Below are positions 1-11,054 of a stretch of DNA of 64,000 nt, piece by piece. Numbering within the stretch: the stretch's first letter is position 1; every line of letters begins with the position of its first letter. The stretch covers positions 14,913,001 through 14,977,000 of the forward strand of contig OZ038530.1 of NCBI GenBank assembly GCA_964036665.1, written 5' to 3'. The notes under the pieces are model-generated. The model was not told where the DNA came from and did not search any database. It saw only the letters and a list, made by a program, of their open reading frames with translations. A program made the position numbers and the translations under genes. The stretch is from Gordius sp. MW1 (lineage: Eukaryota; Nematomorpha; Gordioida; Gordea; Gordiidae).

Positions 1-49
1 TACTATTTAATATGTGGTATAACACTTTTCCTTCCCATTTAATTTTCCT

Positions 50-360
50 TACGTGTATGTTACTTTTCCTCCTCCCCCCCTTACGCGCTTGTACCTGATT
101 TTATTTCTTTCCCCCATATATTATTATTGGTCAACTTCAACGAGCATCATTGAATTTTGTATACGCGTACACGACGCGTACTGTATCGATAACTTTTTAT
201 ATATTCATTCTTTTTTAATATCTTTGTCTCCTTTGGACAATAAATAAATAAATAAACGTATAATGTAAGATAATAAACACTAATAAAAGGTTTCCCCTGC
301 CGGCCCAATATTTCCCCCTATCCTCCTCATTTTGTTAAATTGCATCCTGTAAAAATATGA
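50..360. repeat. CpG-containing dispersed block, copy 1
   Basis: This block shares three conserved stretches, in the same order, with 10316-10640. They are a C-run followed by ACGCGCTTGTAC, a stretch containing GTATACGCGTACAC then CTGTATCGATAA, and TTTCCCCTGCCGGCCCAATA. The sequence between them has diverged strongly. Several CpG sites stand out in this AT-rich region. I do not recognise a gene. It could be a duplicated promoter, or part of an undescribed repeat. The short open frames here follow the duplication and are not good evidence of coding. Confidence 0.5.
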
Positions 361-1005
361 ATTATCTTTTAACCATTGTTTAAAATAGAAATATATTTAG
401 ACAATGTAATTAAATCCAAAAATGTACATTAATCAGATGGCAAACTTTGAAATTAGAATTAATTTGCTAATATCCAACTATATATGACTATCATTAACTT
501 ATGCATTTTGTTATAAAGTAAATATATATTAGTCTATAACAACTCATAATTGTAATACATATGTAAATGTATTTATATACAAAATGCAAAATTAATTTAA
601 AACATAGTCCTTATTCTACTGTTATTAAATAATATTATAAGTACACATAGATATAAGATAATTAATATAATAAAATTAACTGTATAATGAGCTATTACTT
701 AAAAATAATAGCATATGGCTTATCATTTAAAATTGTACCTTACATTATAAAAGGTCGTGTGCACCTTAATCTCTATAAGTATTCATTAATTTATGTGCAA
801 ATGAATACAAATTAAAAGCCTATGCATGTGTTATTTATTTTTTTATTAATGTCTTTATATTTAGGAATTTTTTAAATTTTATTGACATTTAAATTATAGT
901 TTTTAGTTTTTGTGTCTAGTTTGTTACAGTCATTAACGTTGTGGATGATTGGCATGTAAAAATTTAGCCTAATCCTTTGTCAAACTTATATTAAATTATG
1001 GCCTA
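361..1005. other. AT-rich stretch, nothing recognised
   Basis: Very AT-rich sequence with no long open frame, recognisable element end or repeat. Confidence 0.5.
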
Positions 1006-1283
1006 GGCTATGTATTCTCGATTTTGAGTGATAAATAACAAAACGTAAAACGCATTTCTTAAACGTTCCATTGCATCTAATCCTAACCCTAACCTAAAAC
1101 GCTAACCTAAAACGCTGACCCCAAACCTTAACCCAGTCCCTTAAAGATGATTTTGACTTGAAAGGATTATTTTTAAACAATAACACACAAATTTGAACGC
1201 GATGATTGCGCTTGGGAATGGAACGTTTAAGAAATGCATTTTACGTTTTGTTATTTATCACTCAAAATCGAGAATACATAGCC
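1006..1283. repeat. Foldback with 67-bp arms around a TTAGG-like core
   Basis: The arm at 1006-1072 is the reverse complement of 1217-1283 with one mismatch in 67 bp. The 144-bp spacer contains several CCTAACC and CTAACCTAAAACGC units, which resemble degenerate arthropod-type telomeric (TTAGG)n or a related minisatellite. A foldback or MITE-like element is the simplest reading. I saw no clear target-site duplication. Confidence 0.75.
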
Positions 1284-2574
1284 TGGTTCTTAAATTAGTA
1301 TTCAAATTAGTAAACATTTTTTGCTTTTATATGTGTTTGTGGTTATATATTTATCGAAATAGGCCCACATATTTTAGATAGTAATTGGGTAACATGGAAA
1401 CTCCTTAAATGCTACACTAAATTCAAATTATGTAAATGGGTCCAATATGCAATATTAGTAGATCCTCTTTGTTTTGACTAATAGAAGAGATATAATCAAA
1501 TTCTAAAGATTTGATCCACCTGCATAAACTAAATTCTGCAAATAAAAATGGGTTAACTTTGTATTCTAACTTTGATTATTAATCCTCTTACAACATTCTA
1601 GGCGTATATGGGGTTATTCCTTTTTTAATAACTAATTCTACCTAGGCAATATTATTAAAAAAAGTTTAATTTGTATGTTGCTAGAAGTTTTCATCTGTTG
1701 GTTTAACCATTTTACAGTTGAAAGTGTTATTTCAAAACATAACTATTACCCAATTCCTTGGTGTTGAATGTGGACATTGCCTGGGGATACATCACAATGA
1801 AAGGACCAGGAAATTATAACTACTGGACTTATCTGGTAAATAATGTAAATTATTTTCTATATGCTCTATAGTTTTTTTTAATAAACACTTCAAATAATAA
1901 TATAAAAAAACTATATTTTTGCCTGTATTTGGTGATCATGGTGGGAAACCAAAGAATAGCTGAATTTGGTTGGCATAAAATTTTAATCATTATGTCCTAG
2001 GATGACATTTTGGTTACTTCGTTATATTTTAAGTTATCTTTTAAATTGGAAAACTTAAAATTCTGTAATTTTCATAAGTAAAAATAGAGAGTGCATTATT
2101 AGAACATATATATTTTTTTACAAAAATTTAATTAAGATTATTAGCTAAGAACGCACATTACAAATTACTAAGAAATATTGAGTGTGCCACTGATATTGAC
2201 ATTAGATGCATTTAACCTTAAAGCACACTGTTTGTTGCAATTGTGATATCTTAAAATGGGTTTAGTGAGTAAATTATTTGTAATAATTAATTTATTTGAA
2301 TATATTCTAATTTTGAATTAAACAAAACAGTCTTTTTGATCCAAGAAATTTCACAGGAATTAATTCATAGCACCAAAATATTGTCAATTCTTTTTGTGAG
2401 TTACCTATGTCATTTCTTAAGATATGACATCTTACACTATGTGTTCAGTTTCAATACATTCTCCTTTGACTAATGACCTCAGGATTCACTTGGTGTTAAA
2501 AGGAGAATAATTTAGGCAATGATCAAGAAAATGAGCATTTTATCAGTAATCCCTCATTGCAAGCAATTTTTGTC
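1284..2574. other. AT-rich stretch, nothing recognised
   Basis: No coding frame, element terminus or tandem repeat could be supported. It may be intergenic DNA or old transposon debris. Confidence 0.45.
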
Positions 2575-3762
2575 CTTTCCTCTGTTGCTTATGGCACCTA
2601 CGATGGCAGTTTGTTTACCAGCGCGAGATGGATGAAGCGTCAGTCAGCAAATCGTGTGTACCGTCCGTCACGCACGAATTGATGACTGGGCGGGTGATCA
2701 GCGACGCAGAGAGACCTGCAAAATCGATTTTTTTAAAGCCGGGCCCGAGCCCAGATCTAAAAAGAAAATAGTTAAAAACGGGCCCGGGCCCGAAATTTTA
2801 ATAATTGCAGAAATTTAAGCAAACTCAATTTTGGAAAATTTTTTAAAATAAAACGCACATAATAAAATTATAAATTGATAATGGAACTATTTTGATGCAA
2901 AAACACAGGCATCAAAATTTCTGCGTTTAAATTTGTTCTCCTCTCTTCATAAATGCGATCCGCTGACAAAAAACACTTCTCACTCTAGGCAGATGAAGCA
3001 GGTGTTGAAAAAATTTTAAAACAAGGGAGCTAAGCGCTGGAAATTGACCACTGTGGTCTTTCCACCATTCGAATAATGCTATATTTTTCTCGTTGATTTT
3101 TAACTTTATGTAGGTGTCAATTTCTTTTACTTTATAAAATTCTTCTAAATATTTTCAGCTATTAACAGAAGATTTTTTTGTTCCATACTCAGTTGTTTGT
3201 ATATTAGAAAAAGCGGGAAATGAGTGAAGGAATGTTTAACAGATTCAAAACTTGTAATTAATTTATTTTTTGAAGTTTTATAAATTGTTTTAAACATAAA
3301 AAACTACTTAGACTACTACTAAATTATGGCCCTGAATTTTAAAGCCTTAAAATTTAGGGACCGGGCCTCGGGCCCCCCGTGCATGTCTCTAGCGACGCAC
3401 TCTATAATCTTGCCTTAGTTGGGGAGAGAGATGATCTTGTTAACTAACTGGTCTCTCGTGTAAGAGCGAAGGTAACTCGCAAGCTTTCTTCTCATGTTTG
3501 GGTCAACCCGAAAGTGTCCTTTGGTGATGAAGATAACGTCGTCTGGGAATTTCTAGGAAAGACCGATTTAAATGGAGGCCCTCCTTGCCATTGTCCATGT
3601 GTTGGCGAGACGGTTTGATTGCCTGGCGCCTCCAGCGATCCGCATAAGAATTTCCCCAGAAGCTCCAGTGGGATGTCAGTACTGCCCATCAGTCGGTGAG
3701 TAATGGTAGCCTCCAGATCGGATCTGGCCAGATATTTCTCCCTTAGATCGTGAGAGGGGAGT
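2575..3762 (-). pseudogene. R2-like retroelement fragment C, split by a hAT insertion
   Basis: 2575-2708 and 3392-3762 align in order with the minus-strand fragment at 4.4-6.4 kb and with the plus-strand copy at 53-55.5 kb. The matching segment lies between the reverse transcriptase core and the C-terminal zinc knuckle. The two halves are separated by the hAT-type element at 2709-3391. Frameshifts and stops show it is dead. Both ends are truncated. Homology is judged from the nucleotide match to the better-preserved copies in this window. Confidence 0.75.
2709..3391. mobile_element. Non-autonomous hAT element, TSD GCGACGCA
   Basis: The 683-bp insert starts GAGAGACCTGCA and ends TGCATGTCTCTA, an imperfect inverted repeat. 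It is flanked by exact 8-bp copies of GCGACGCA (2701-2708 and 3392-3399). An 8-bp duplication with TAGAGAYCTGCA-type ends is the hAT pattern, and the termini match the autonomous-size hAT at 21192-24266. GC-rich subterminal stretches (GGGCCCGGGCCCG type) resemble the GGACGGGC repeats of that element. No transposase is present, so it would have depended on a relative. Confidence 0.85.
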
Positions 3763-3984
3763 AGTAGAAGAAAAATGGAAGTTCACAAAATCGTTAATAA
3801 GTTTTGCGATATTAATTATATGTTTATTATAATTTATAGCATCAATGTGCGAAATCCAAAATTCAGATCTAACTTAAAAGAAATTAATAAATGTATGATA
3901 TAAATTAATCATACATTTCGATATTAATTATAAAATATTATATATAATGGCATTAATTTAAACGATATGTCTATTATGCAATAT

Positions 3985-4145
3985 AGAGTTCATAACCTTC
4001 AACCCGGACCCGACCCGAGTTTAAAAATTTCAACCCGACCCGACCCGAAAGAATTTTAAAAATTTAAAACCCGACCCAAAGGCATTTTAAAATTTTCAAC
4101 CCGACCCGACTTTGGGTCGGGTTTCGAGTCACCCGTGCAGGGCTC
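3985..4145. mobile_element. hAT-type end with ACCCGACCCG repeats
   Basis: GC-rich ACCCGACCCG-type subterminal repeats lead to a right end reading GTGCAGGGCTCTA, the reverse complement of a TAGAGCCCTGCAC terminus. This resembles the other hAT ends in the window. The left end and target duplication were not found, so this is a partial or strongly diverged element. Confidence 0.5.
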
Positions 4146-4168
4146 TAACGGTTACCCATACCATAAAC

Positions 4169-4394
4169 TAGTGTTGTAAAAATGGCTGGGTTTTGTTTTT
4201 TCGACCTTTGGTTTTAGTTGACAAAACATAAATAGTCCAAGACTAAAAAACCTTTGGTCTGTTTATGCAACTAAGAAAAACAAATTTAAAAACCTTTGGT
4301 GTATTAATTGCTATGCAATTTATGGGCTCATTTTTTTATGCTAGTCGACCAACACCAAATATCGACCAAACAAAACCCAGTCGTTTTTACACTA
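4169..4394. mobile_element. Short TIR element (TAGTGTTGTAAAAA ends)
   Basis: The left part TAGTGTTGTAAAAATGGCTG and the reverse complement of the right part (TAGTGTAAAAACGACTG) match with small gaps, and the match runs on into GGGTTTTGTTT. The core holds the AATTGCTATGCAATT motif seen elsewhere in the window. It looks like a MITE, possibly hAT-related, but no target duplication was confirmed. Confidence 0.6.
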
Positions 4395-4439
4395 TTTACA
4401 CTCACATTGCTCTTTTGTTGTAATTAAATTTATAATATA

Positions 4440-6422
4440 TAGTTTGTTCATTGAAGGACCTATTTAAATCCGTTGCCCCGACTCATTTCATTAATTCAAA
4501 TCCTATCATTTAAATACAAATTTAACATATGAGATGCTGTTGGTCTAGGCAAAATGCTTGATAAGTATTTTTTACCTTTTCGTGAGACAAACGTCTATAA
4601 AAACCCGCTTGCCCTTACTAATTTCATCAATTCAACTTCAGCCAAACACTACTATCTGTTAATACAAACTTTTTATATGAGTTGCTAGATGTTTTGGGGG
4701 TATTTTAAAACATGCTAGCTATAATTCTAAATTGTTTAATTGTAAGTTCCTAAAAAGGGGTTCGAGAAATATTAAATGCTCATTTGTTCCTCCGCACGGA
4801 AACCTCCACTTTAAGTTGTTTTAAACAGCAAACATATGTATATAAAGTAGTAGTAAAGACGTTGAGAAATAAATATAATAAGGGGACAATCGTGAGGGTT
4901 TCGATAGGGGGGTTGCAGGTTAAGTTTATTGTGCGATATTGGATAGGTGATGGACTTATATATTCCGCGACATATGGATCACATTTGCAACCATAAGTCG
5001 GCGCATGGTCGTGGCATAGTTTTTGGCGCAAAGTTTGCGGATTAGTGCTTCGTTTGCTCTATGCCATGATCCCAAGGCTTCTAAGATAATGGGCTCGACC
5101 GATACCGTTTTATATTGTTGAAGGAGTGCTTGGCGAACACCGGCGTACTTGTGAATCTTGGTTTGACGGGCGACATCCAAGGCGGCGATGCGGTCGTCAA
5201 AGGGAATGGCTACGTTAATATATATGGCCTCGTTTCCTTTGGTAATGACTAAGTCCGGACGTAGTCCTGAATCATTGACTGTCGTGTTGTCTCCTAGCAC
5301 CTGATAAGTCTTTTTGGCGACATCCTTGAATATTGACCACAAAATTGTGGCGCTTAATGTAGGAAGCAGAGTACTTCATGCAATGATGCAGGACGTGAGG
5401 TAGCGTTTCATCAGCCATCCCGCATCGCCGGCACTTTGTCTTTCCCCCGGTTGCTCATAGCACCCTTCAGAGGTAGTTGGTTGAGCTGCGCCCGATGGAT
5501 GAAACGCCAGTTAGCAAATCGTGTACCCCGTCCATCACGCACGAATTGATGACTGGCCGGGTGATCAGCCACGCACTCCATAACCTTGCCTTGATGGTCT
5601 CTCCTGTTAGTGCGAAGGAAATTCACGATCTTTCTCCTCATGTTTGGGTCAATCCGAAGGTGACTCATAGCGTCGTCGGTGAATTCCCAGGAGAAACCGA
5701 TTTGACTTGAGGCACTCCTTGTCATCCATATGTTGGCAAAACGGTTTGTTTGCCCATGGAACGGCGCCTCGAACGATCCGGATAAGAATTTACCTAGAAG
5801 CTCCGATGTAATATCACTACTTCCCCTTAGTCGGCTAGTAATGGTGGGTCAGGTCGGATCTGGCCAGATCCTTTATCCTTATATCGCGGGAGGTAAGGAG
5901 TTTATAGGCGTTGTCAACCGAAAATATATCCGAATCAATAGCGCACGAGGAAATCCCAAAGCCCCCTTTTTCGAAGACCCATAGAAGTATCCGTTAGCCA
6001 AATGGACTGTGAGATAACAATTATTCCTTAAGAGGGGACGTAGGAATTTGTCAAAACCCGCCCAGTCGCCTTTGGTGTGGGACTCCATTCGCATGGAGTG
6101 GGTCAACGTCGAGAAGAAAAATGTCTTCAGAGCGTCTGCTTGTTGCCATGGAGTAAGGCACGACGTCATTAGCCTCTCGGCAACATTCTTCCTCTCCTCC
6201 ATGTCGCCCATCGCTTTGGGTATGGAAACTCCGATAGGTTTGCCCAAAATGTCCCCGAACTCTCCTAAGCTCAGTGTCCGCAAAGGAACATTTGTTAAGA
6301 AGAATTGGTTCGGGACAGTTCCATAAGGAGTTCCCTTAGCGTGAAGGGTGACGCATTTGGAGGAGTTGATTGTTACGCCTTGCTGCCACATGGATGAAAC
6401 TATCTCCAATGAAGCGAGATCG
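4440..6422 (-). pseudogene. R2-like non-LTR retroelement copy A, 3' half
   Basis: On the minus strand this holds the C-terminal half of an R2-superclade retrotransposon protein and a long 3' UTR. 6409-5879 encodes the region after the YADD core, with motifs such as SSKCVTLHA and LGKPIGVSIPKAMGD. At about 5440-5400 a knuckle of form CRRCG...LPHVLHHC is readable. 5342-4956 carries the restriction-like endonuclease signature RPDLV followed by NVAIPF. These features define R2, R4 and NeSL-type elements, which nick target DNA with the endonuclease and prime reverse transcription there. The reading frame is broken at several points and the copy is 5'-truncated within the reverse transcriptase. The 3' UTR (about 4980-4440) matches the copies at 50.4-50.8 and 55.5-56.0 kb. 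Confidence 0.85.
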
Positions 6423-7540
6423 AATTATTAGTAGGCCGGCAGCAAGAGATTTTATCCGTATCCAAAACACAGTGATCCAAGAGTCAATTCGTCCAAATTT
6501 GTTACCCTCCACGCCAAGGCAATTTATTATGAAATTGCCCTGACCAAATTCTTACCAACAAATGTTTCTCGGACACTCGGGTCAGCTTAATATGAAGAGT
6601 GTGTGTAAACCTATTCAAGTGGCTAACCTCAAAAGATTGGACATGGCGGGAGGAAGAACTTTACTGAAAAATTAAACGTCGTGCCCTACTCTATGGCAAC
6701 GAGCAGACTCCCTCAGGACATTCTTCTTCGACGTTGACCACTCCATGCGAACGGAATTTTATACCAAAGACGACTGGACTGGTTTGGACAAATCTTTCTT
6801 TCTATAATAAGGGATAAGTTTTATCTAACCATCTTTTTGACTAATGGCAACTCTTAACAGGTCGACAAAAAAGAGCGCTTTAAAATTTCTATTGTTTGCG
6901 AAGGATTCGGACATATTCCAGTGGCTCCATCAAACTCCTTACTTCCCGTGATCTGAGGGTGAAAGATCTAGAAGGCTACCATAACTCGCCTTCTGAGGGG
7001 CAGTACTGATATCACAACGGACCTTTTAAATAATTTCTTATGAGGTTCGCTAGCCAGCACATGGACTATGGTGAGGAGGGCCTTCACTTAAATTGGTCCC
7101 TCCTGGGAATTTTCGGGCGACGCCTTCTTCATCACCAAGAAATCTCATAAATTCCCTAACACCTACACGAGAGTCCGATTAGCCGACGAACTTATTTTCC
7201 CCCCAGTGCAAGGTTATGGATGTCGATGCTGATCACCCAGCCAGTCATCAATTCATTTGTGAAAGATCGTCTACACAAATGTCGGATTGGCGCTTCATCC
7301 ATGGGGCGCGGCTAAACCAATTGCCCCCGAATGAGGCTGTGAGCAATAGACATAAATCAAAAAATGCCAGCGATGCTAGATGACTAATGAAACTCTACCC
7401 TATGTCTTGGGTCATTCTTCTTTCCTACACTAAGCGACACATTCTCGCTGACAATAGATTTGTCGCCAAGCGAGTCCGCTTGATGGAGAAGAACGACTGT
7501 CATATCATTCAGGACTGAGCTCAGACTAATAGAATGCCAT
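6423..7540 (+). pseudogene. R2-like retroelement copy B, strongly decayed, opposite orientation
   Basis: Plus-strand nucleotide similarity to the same segment as copy A is easy to follow, for example GTTACCCTCCACGCCAAGG and AAATGTTTCTCGGACACT, and later the zinc-knuckle region near 7380-7440. Many small indels and stops destroy the frame, so it is older than copy A. Copies A and B meet head to head near 6422-6465 and both begin at nearly the same point of the reverse transcriptase. An inverted duplication, or two independent truncated insertions, could explain this. Confidence 0.7.
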
Positions 7541-7734
7541 TTGCATAAAATATGGGTGTGCATGATTATAAAAAAAAGCTTTACAGAAAATTTAAGACCC
7601 CCCCCCCCCGGGAAACTATTTAAGTAAGGTTCGTTCTGTTTTTATGTATAGTGCTAAGTTATATAATCTAAATATTTAACAATAGGATTCTTTTTTTGTT
7701 TAGAGATAGATTATTTGCTGCATCTTTATGTGTG

Positions 7735-8548
7735 GGTTATTATTAGTAATTTGAGGAGCAAAAGAAGTATTATGTAAATGCAAAAATAAGATAAGCATTA
7801 TACTCTATAAAACTTACATTGTTGAGTAGTGGTGATGCCAGAAGGACATGCAACAATTGGGTATTATTAGTAATTTGAGCAGCAAAAGAAGTATTACTTA
7901 AATGCAAAAATAAGATAATCATTATACTCCATAAATCTAACAATTTTAAGGAGTGGTAATGCTTGAAGGACATGCAACAATTGGGTTATTATCAGTAATT
8001 TGAGGAGCAAAAGATGTATTACCTATACGCAAAAAAAGATAAGCATTATACTCCATAAAACTTACATTTTTGAGGAGTGGTGATGCTTGAAGGACATGCA
8101 ACAATTGGGTTATTATTAGTAATTTGAGGAGCAAAAGATATATTACCTAGATGCAAAAAAAAATATAAGCATTATACTCTATAAGACTTACAAATTTGAG
8201 GAGTGGTGATGCTTGAAGGACAAGCAACAAATGGGTTATTATTAGTAATTTGAGGAGCAAGAGATGTATTACCTTAACGCAAAAAAAAGATAAGCATTAT
8301 ACTCCATAAAACTTACAATTTTGAGGAGTGGTGATGCTTGAAGGACATGCAACAATTGGGTTATTATTAGTAATTTGAGGAGCAAAAGATGTATTACTTA
8401 GATGCAAAAAAATATAAGCATTATACTCCATATAAGTTACAATTTTGAGATGTTTTAATAGTTGTAGGGCTCATTATTTGAATTAGATCGTACATGCCTT
8501 ATAAAACCTAAAAAAGGTTTAATTCCTAATGTTCGATTATAACTTACT
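7735..8548 (-). CDS. Candidate tandem exon array (81-bp phase-1 exons), left arm
   Basis: Repeat units of about 120-125 bp read on the minus strand as exon plus 43-45-nt intron. Inferred exons: one ending at 8548, then 8507-8441 (67 bp), 8396-8317 (80 bp), 8272-8192 (81 bp), 8146-8066 (81 bp), 8022-7942 (81 bp, with a TAA), and a frameshifted unit near 7896-7818. Donors are GTAAGT-like and acceptors are TATAG, CTAG or TAAG. Each intact exon begins with 2 nt and ends with 1 nt of a codon. The joined codon T|GT restores a Cys, giving a 27-residue repeat with motifs TSFAPQITNNNP and ACPSSITTPQ and two Cys per repeat. I do not recognise the protein. 8272-8192 and 8146-8066 are fully intact; others carry frameshifts. 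It could instead be a satellite with splice-like ends. Confidence 0.5.
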
Positions 8549-8899
8549 AGTTTTTTGCATGTTAAATGTTTGCAGTGGTGACCGAGAAATTAATTGTAAT
8601 CCAAGTAATAAATTATTATAAAAAATGCATAGCAATTAATATTACCTTTATGAGGAATTGCCGTTTGTTAATGTATTATATTAAATTTGGCATTTAATCT
8701 TTCTCCCTAGGTCGATAGTATTGTTGTATTTTTCCCCAATTTTAGCTTTACTATATTCATATTCCTCTGCAACCAAAATAGGTCTTTGCTTTCTGGATAA
8801 TCGAAATTTAATCGGCATAAAAAAGAACAATTGAAACCATGCGCAGAAAATCCCTCCACACTTAAAATTAATCATTTTGGGTTGTGAGAAACCCTCTAG
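8549..8899. other. Centre of the inverted exon-array locus
   Basis: Sequence between the two divergent arms. The inverted similarity of the arms extends into about 8550-8610 (paired with about 8985-9040). The remaining centre is single-copy and AT-rich and contains one AATTGC-type motif near 8630. If both arms are transcribed away from here it would be a shared promoter, but I saw no clear promoter motif. Confidence 0.4.
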
Positions 8900-9990
8900 T
8901 ACTCATTATTTGATTGGTATCGTCCCAATTCCGAAATTATTACAAATAATTCTACTCTAGAAATAAGTCCATTTCAAACGCTTGCACCACAATTAATTTC
9001 TCGGTCACCACTGCAAACACTTAACATACAAAATATTACTAGTAAGTTAATAATAAAAATTTAGGAGTGATATGAAATGAATTAAATCTTTTTTAGGTTT
9101 TATAAGGCATGTACGATCTAATTCAAGTTATATGAGCCCTGTAACTATTCAAACATCTCAAAATTGTAAGTTTTATGGGGTATTATGCTTATCTTTTTTT
9201 GCCTATAGGTAATACATCTAATTACTATTAATAACCCAATTTTTGCATGTCCTTTAAGCATCACCACACCTCAAAATTGTAAGTTTTTTGGAGTATAATG
9301 CTTATCTTTTTTTGCGTATAGGTAATACATCTTATGCTCCTCAAATTGCTAATAATAACCCAATTTTTGCATGTCCTTCAAGCATCATTACTCCTCAAAA
9401 TTGTAAGTTTTATGGAGTATAATGCTTATCTTATTTTTGCATATAGGGAATATATCTCTTGCTCCACAAATTACTAATTATAACCCATTTGTTGCATGTC
9501 CTTCAAGCATCACCACTCCTTAAAATTGTAAGATTTATGGAGTATAATGATTATCTTATTTTTGCATTTACGTAATACTTCTTTTGCTCCTAAAAATAAG
9601 CCAATTATTGCATGTCCTTCCGGCGTCACCACTACTCAACACTGTAAGTTTTATGGAGTATAATGCTTATATTATTTTTGCATTTACATAATCTTTTGCT
9701 CCTCAAATTACTAATAATAACCCAATTGTTGCATGTCCTTCAAGCATCACCACTCCTCAAAAATGTAAGTTTTATGGAGTATAATGCTTATCTTTTTTTG
9801 CGTATAGGTAATACATCTTTTGCTCTTCAAATTACCAATAATAACCCAATTGTTGCATGTCCTTCATGCATCACGAAATTGTATTTAAGTTTTATGGAGT
9901 ATAATGCTTATCTTATTTTTGCATATAGGCAATACATCTTTTGCTCCTCAAATTTCTAATAATAACCCAATTTTTGCATGTCCTTAACAA
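8900..9990 (+). CDS. Candidate tandem exon array (81-bp phase-1 exons), right arm
   Basis: This is the inverted counterpart of the left arm. An open stretch 8900-9041 (motif LISRSPLQT, shared with the left arm) ends at a GTAAGT donor. Then come inferred exons 9097-9165 (69 bp), 9209-9278 (internal deletion), 9322-9402 (81 bp, intact), 9447-9527 (81 bp, one TAA), 9572-9643 (72 bp, acceptor AG lost), about 9690-9764, 9808 to about 9884, and a last unit from 9929 reaching a TAA near 9984. The best introns are 43-44 nt with GTAAGT at the start and TATAG at the end. Exons keep the 2 nt + n codons + 1 nt pattern. No known domain is recognised; the repeat is rich in Thr, Ser, Pro and Asn. Stops and lost splice sites suggest a decaying copy. 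Confidence 0.45.
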
Positions 9991-10315
9991 TCGAATTGCG
10001 CTCCATGTACATCTTAATAAATATTTCTACATTTATAATCTACTGTTTATGAAAAGATCACAGTATATCCAGTGTTAAAAAGTTGTTAAATGAGCTTAAG
10101 GGATGAAAGTATAAGCTAATGATTAAAGATAAGACTTTAAACATAAGCTCACTAAAAAATTGATATAAAGGAATCTCTCATTTATTTTCAACAGGGCCAT
10201 GTTGTAAAAAACAATTCTTTTTGTTTAATGAGATATTTTGGTAACACGAGGGACATAGAGTTTTTAAAAGGACCATCTATTATGTATTTGAATATTATCA
10301 CTGTGGTATACTCTG
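9991..10315. other. AT-rich stretch, nothing recognised
   Basis: No gene, element end or repeat could be supported. Confidence 0.45.
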
Positions 10316-10640
10316 GTGTTACTTTTCCTCCCCCCCCCCCACGCGCTTGTACGTGTGTGTTATTTCTTTTCCCATTATCATCACGCATCTTTGAATTTTG
10401 TATACGCGTACACAACGCGTACTGTATCGATAATTTATATATATTCATAATCATTAATTAATTGTTTTTGCTCTAAGAGATCCGCTAAATAAAATGTCAA
10501 ACGATGTAGGTTGAAAATCTTTAATAAAATAAGTATTCCGCCTAAGACTTTTAAATGATGACCATCCTGAATGTAACCTGTTTCCCCTGCCGGCCCAATA
10601 AATTCCATGTTCCCTCATTCCGTAAATCGCATCATAAGGA
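10316..10640. repeat. CpG-containing dispersed block, copy 2
   Basis: Second copy of the three-part block at 50-360: C-run plus ACGCGCTTGTAC, then GTATACGCGTACACAACG with CTGTATCGATAA, and CCCCTGCCGGCCCAATA. Spacing between the second and third stretches differs from copy 1. The two copies lie about 10.3 kb apart in direct orientation and bracket the R2-like pieces and the exon-array locus. Confidence 0.5.
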
Positions 10641-11050
10641 TGTGAAAATCACAGATTAAAGAATCTATCTAGAACACTGATTATTTATTCTATGATTCTG
10701 AGGTATTGAATATGTTGGAAACATGGTTTATAGGAAGGAAAAATTTATGACATCACAAGTAGAATTGCATTAATTATGTGTGTAGAAAAAGTAACTGCAT
10801 GTATATATATATTAGGGATAAAAGTATGTGTTGCTGCATTTGTAAAGAACATTGCTTATTATGAACATAATTAATAATGTCATCATAGGTTTTACATTAA
10901 TTAGGGTAATAGTAAAGAAAATGTAATTGCATATAATTTTTAATAAGAATAAAAGTTTGCTAACTTGTGGCAGAAGAATTAGAAGGTTGAAGTTTCTGGT
11001 ATTATCTGAACGTATAGGTGTGGGTAAATTTGCGATGGATATAGTCTGTT
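10641..11050. other. AT-rich stretch, nothing recognised
   Basis: No supportable feature before the piggyBac target site TTAA at 11051. Confidence 0.45.
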
Positions 11051-11054
11051 TTAA

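Noticed and set aside
53-247. Gene shared with the frame at 10228-10461 (both read EFCIRVH and AYCIDN)
   Set aside because: The similarity follows from the duplicated DNA block. The frames differ in length and ends and show no coding-like pattern of change.
1080-1140. True telomere or interstitial telomeric array
   Set aside because: Only a few irregular CCTAACC units, interrupted by AAAACGC, inside a foldback.
7735-8460. Plain foldback transposon as the only explanation
   Set aside because: Kept as an alternative, but the exact 81-bp open units, the GT-AG borders and the constant phase are better explained by exons.
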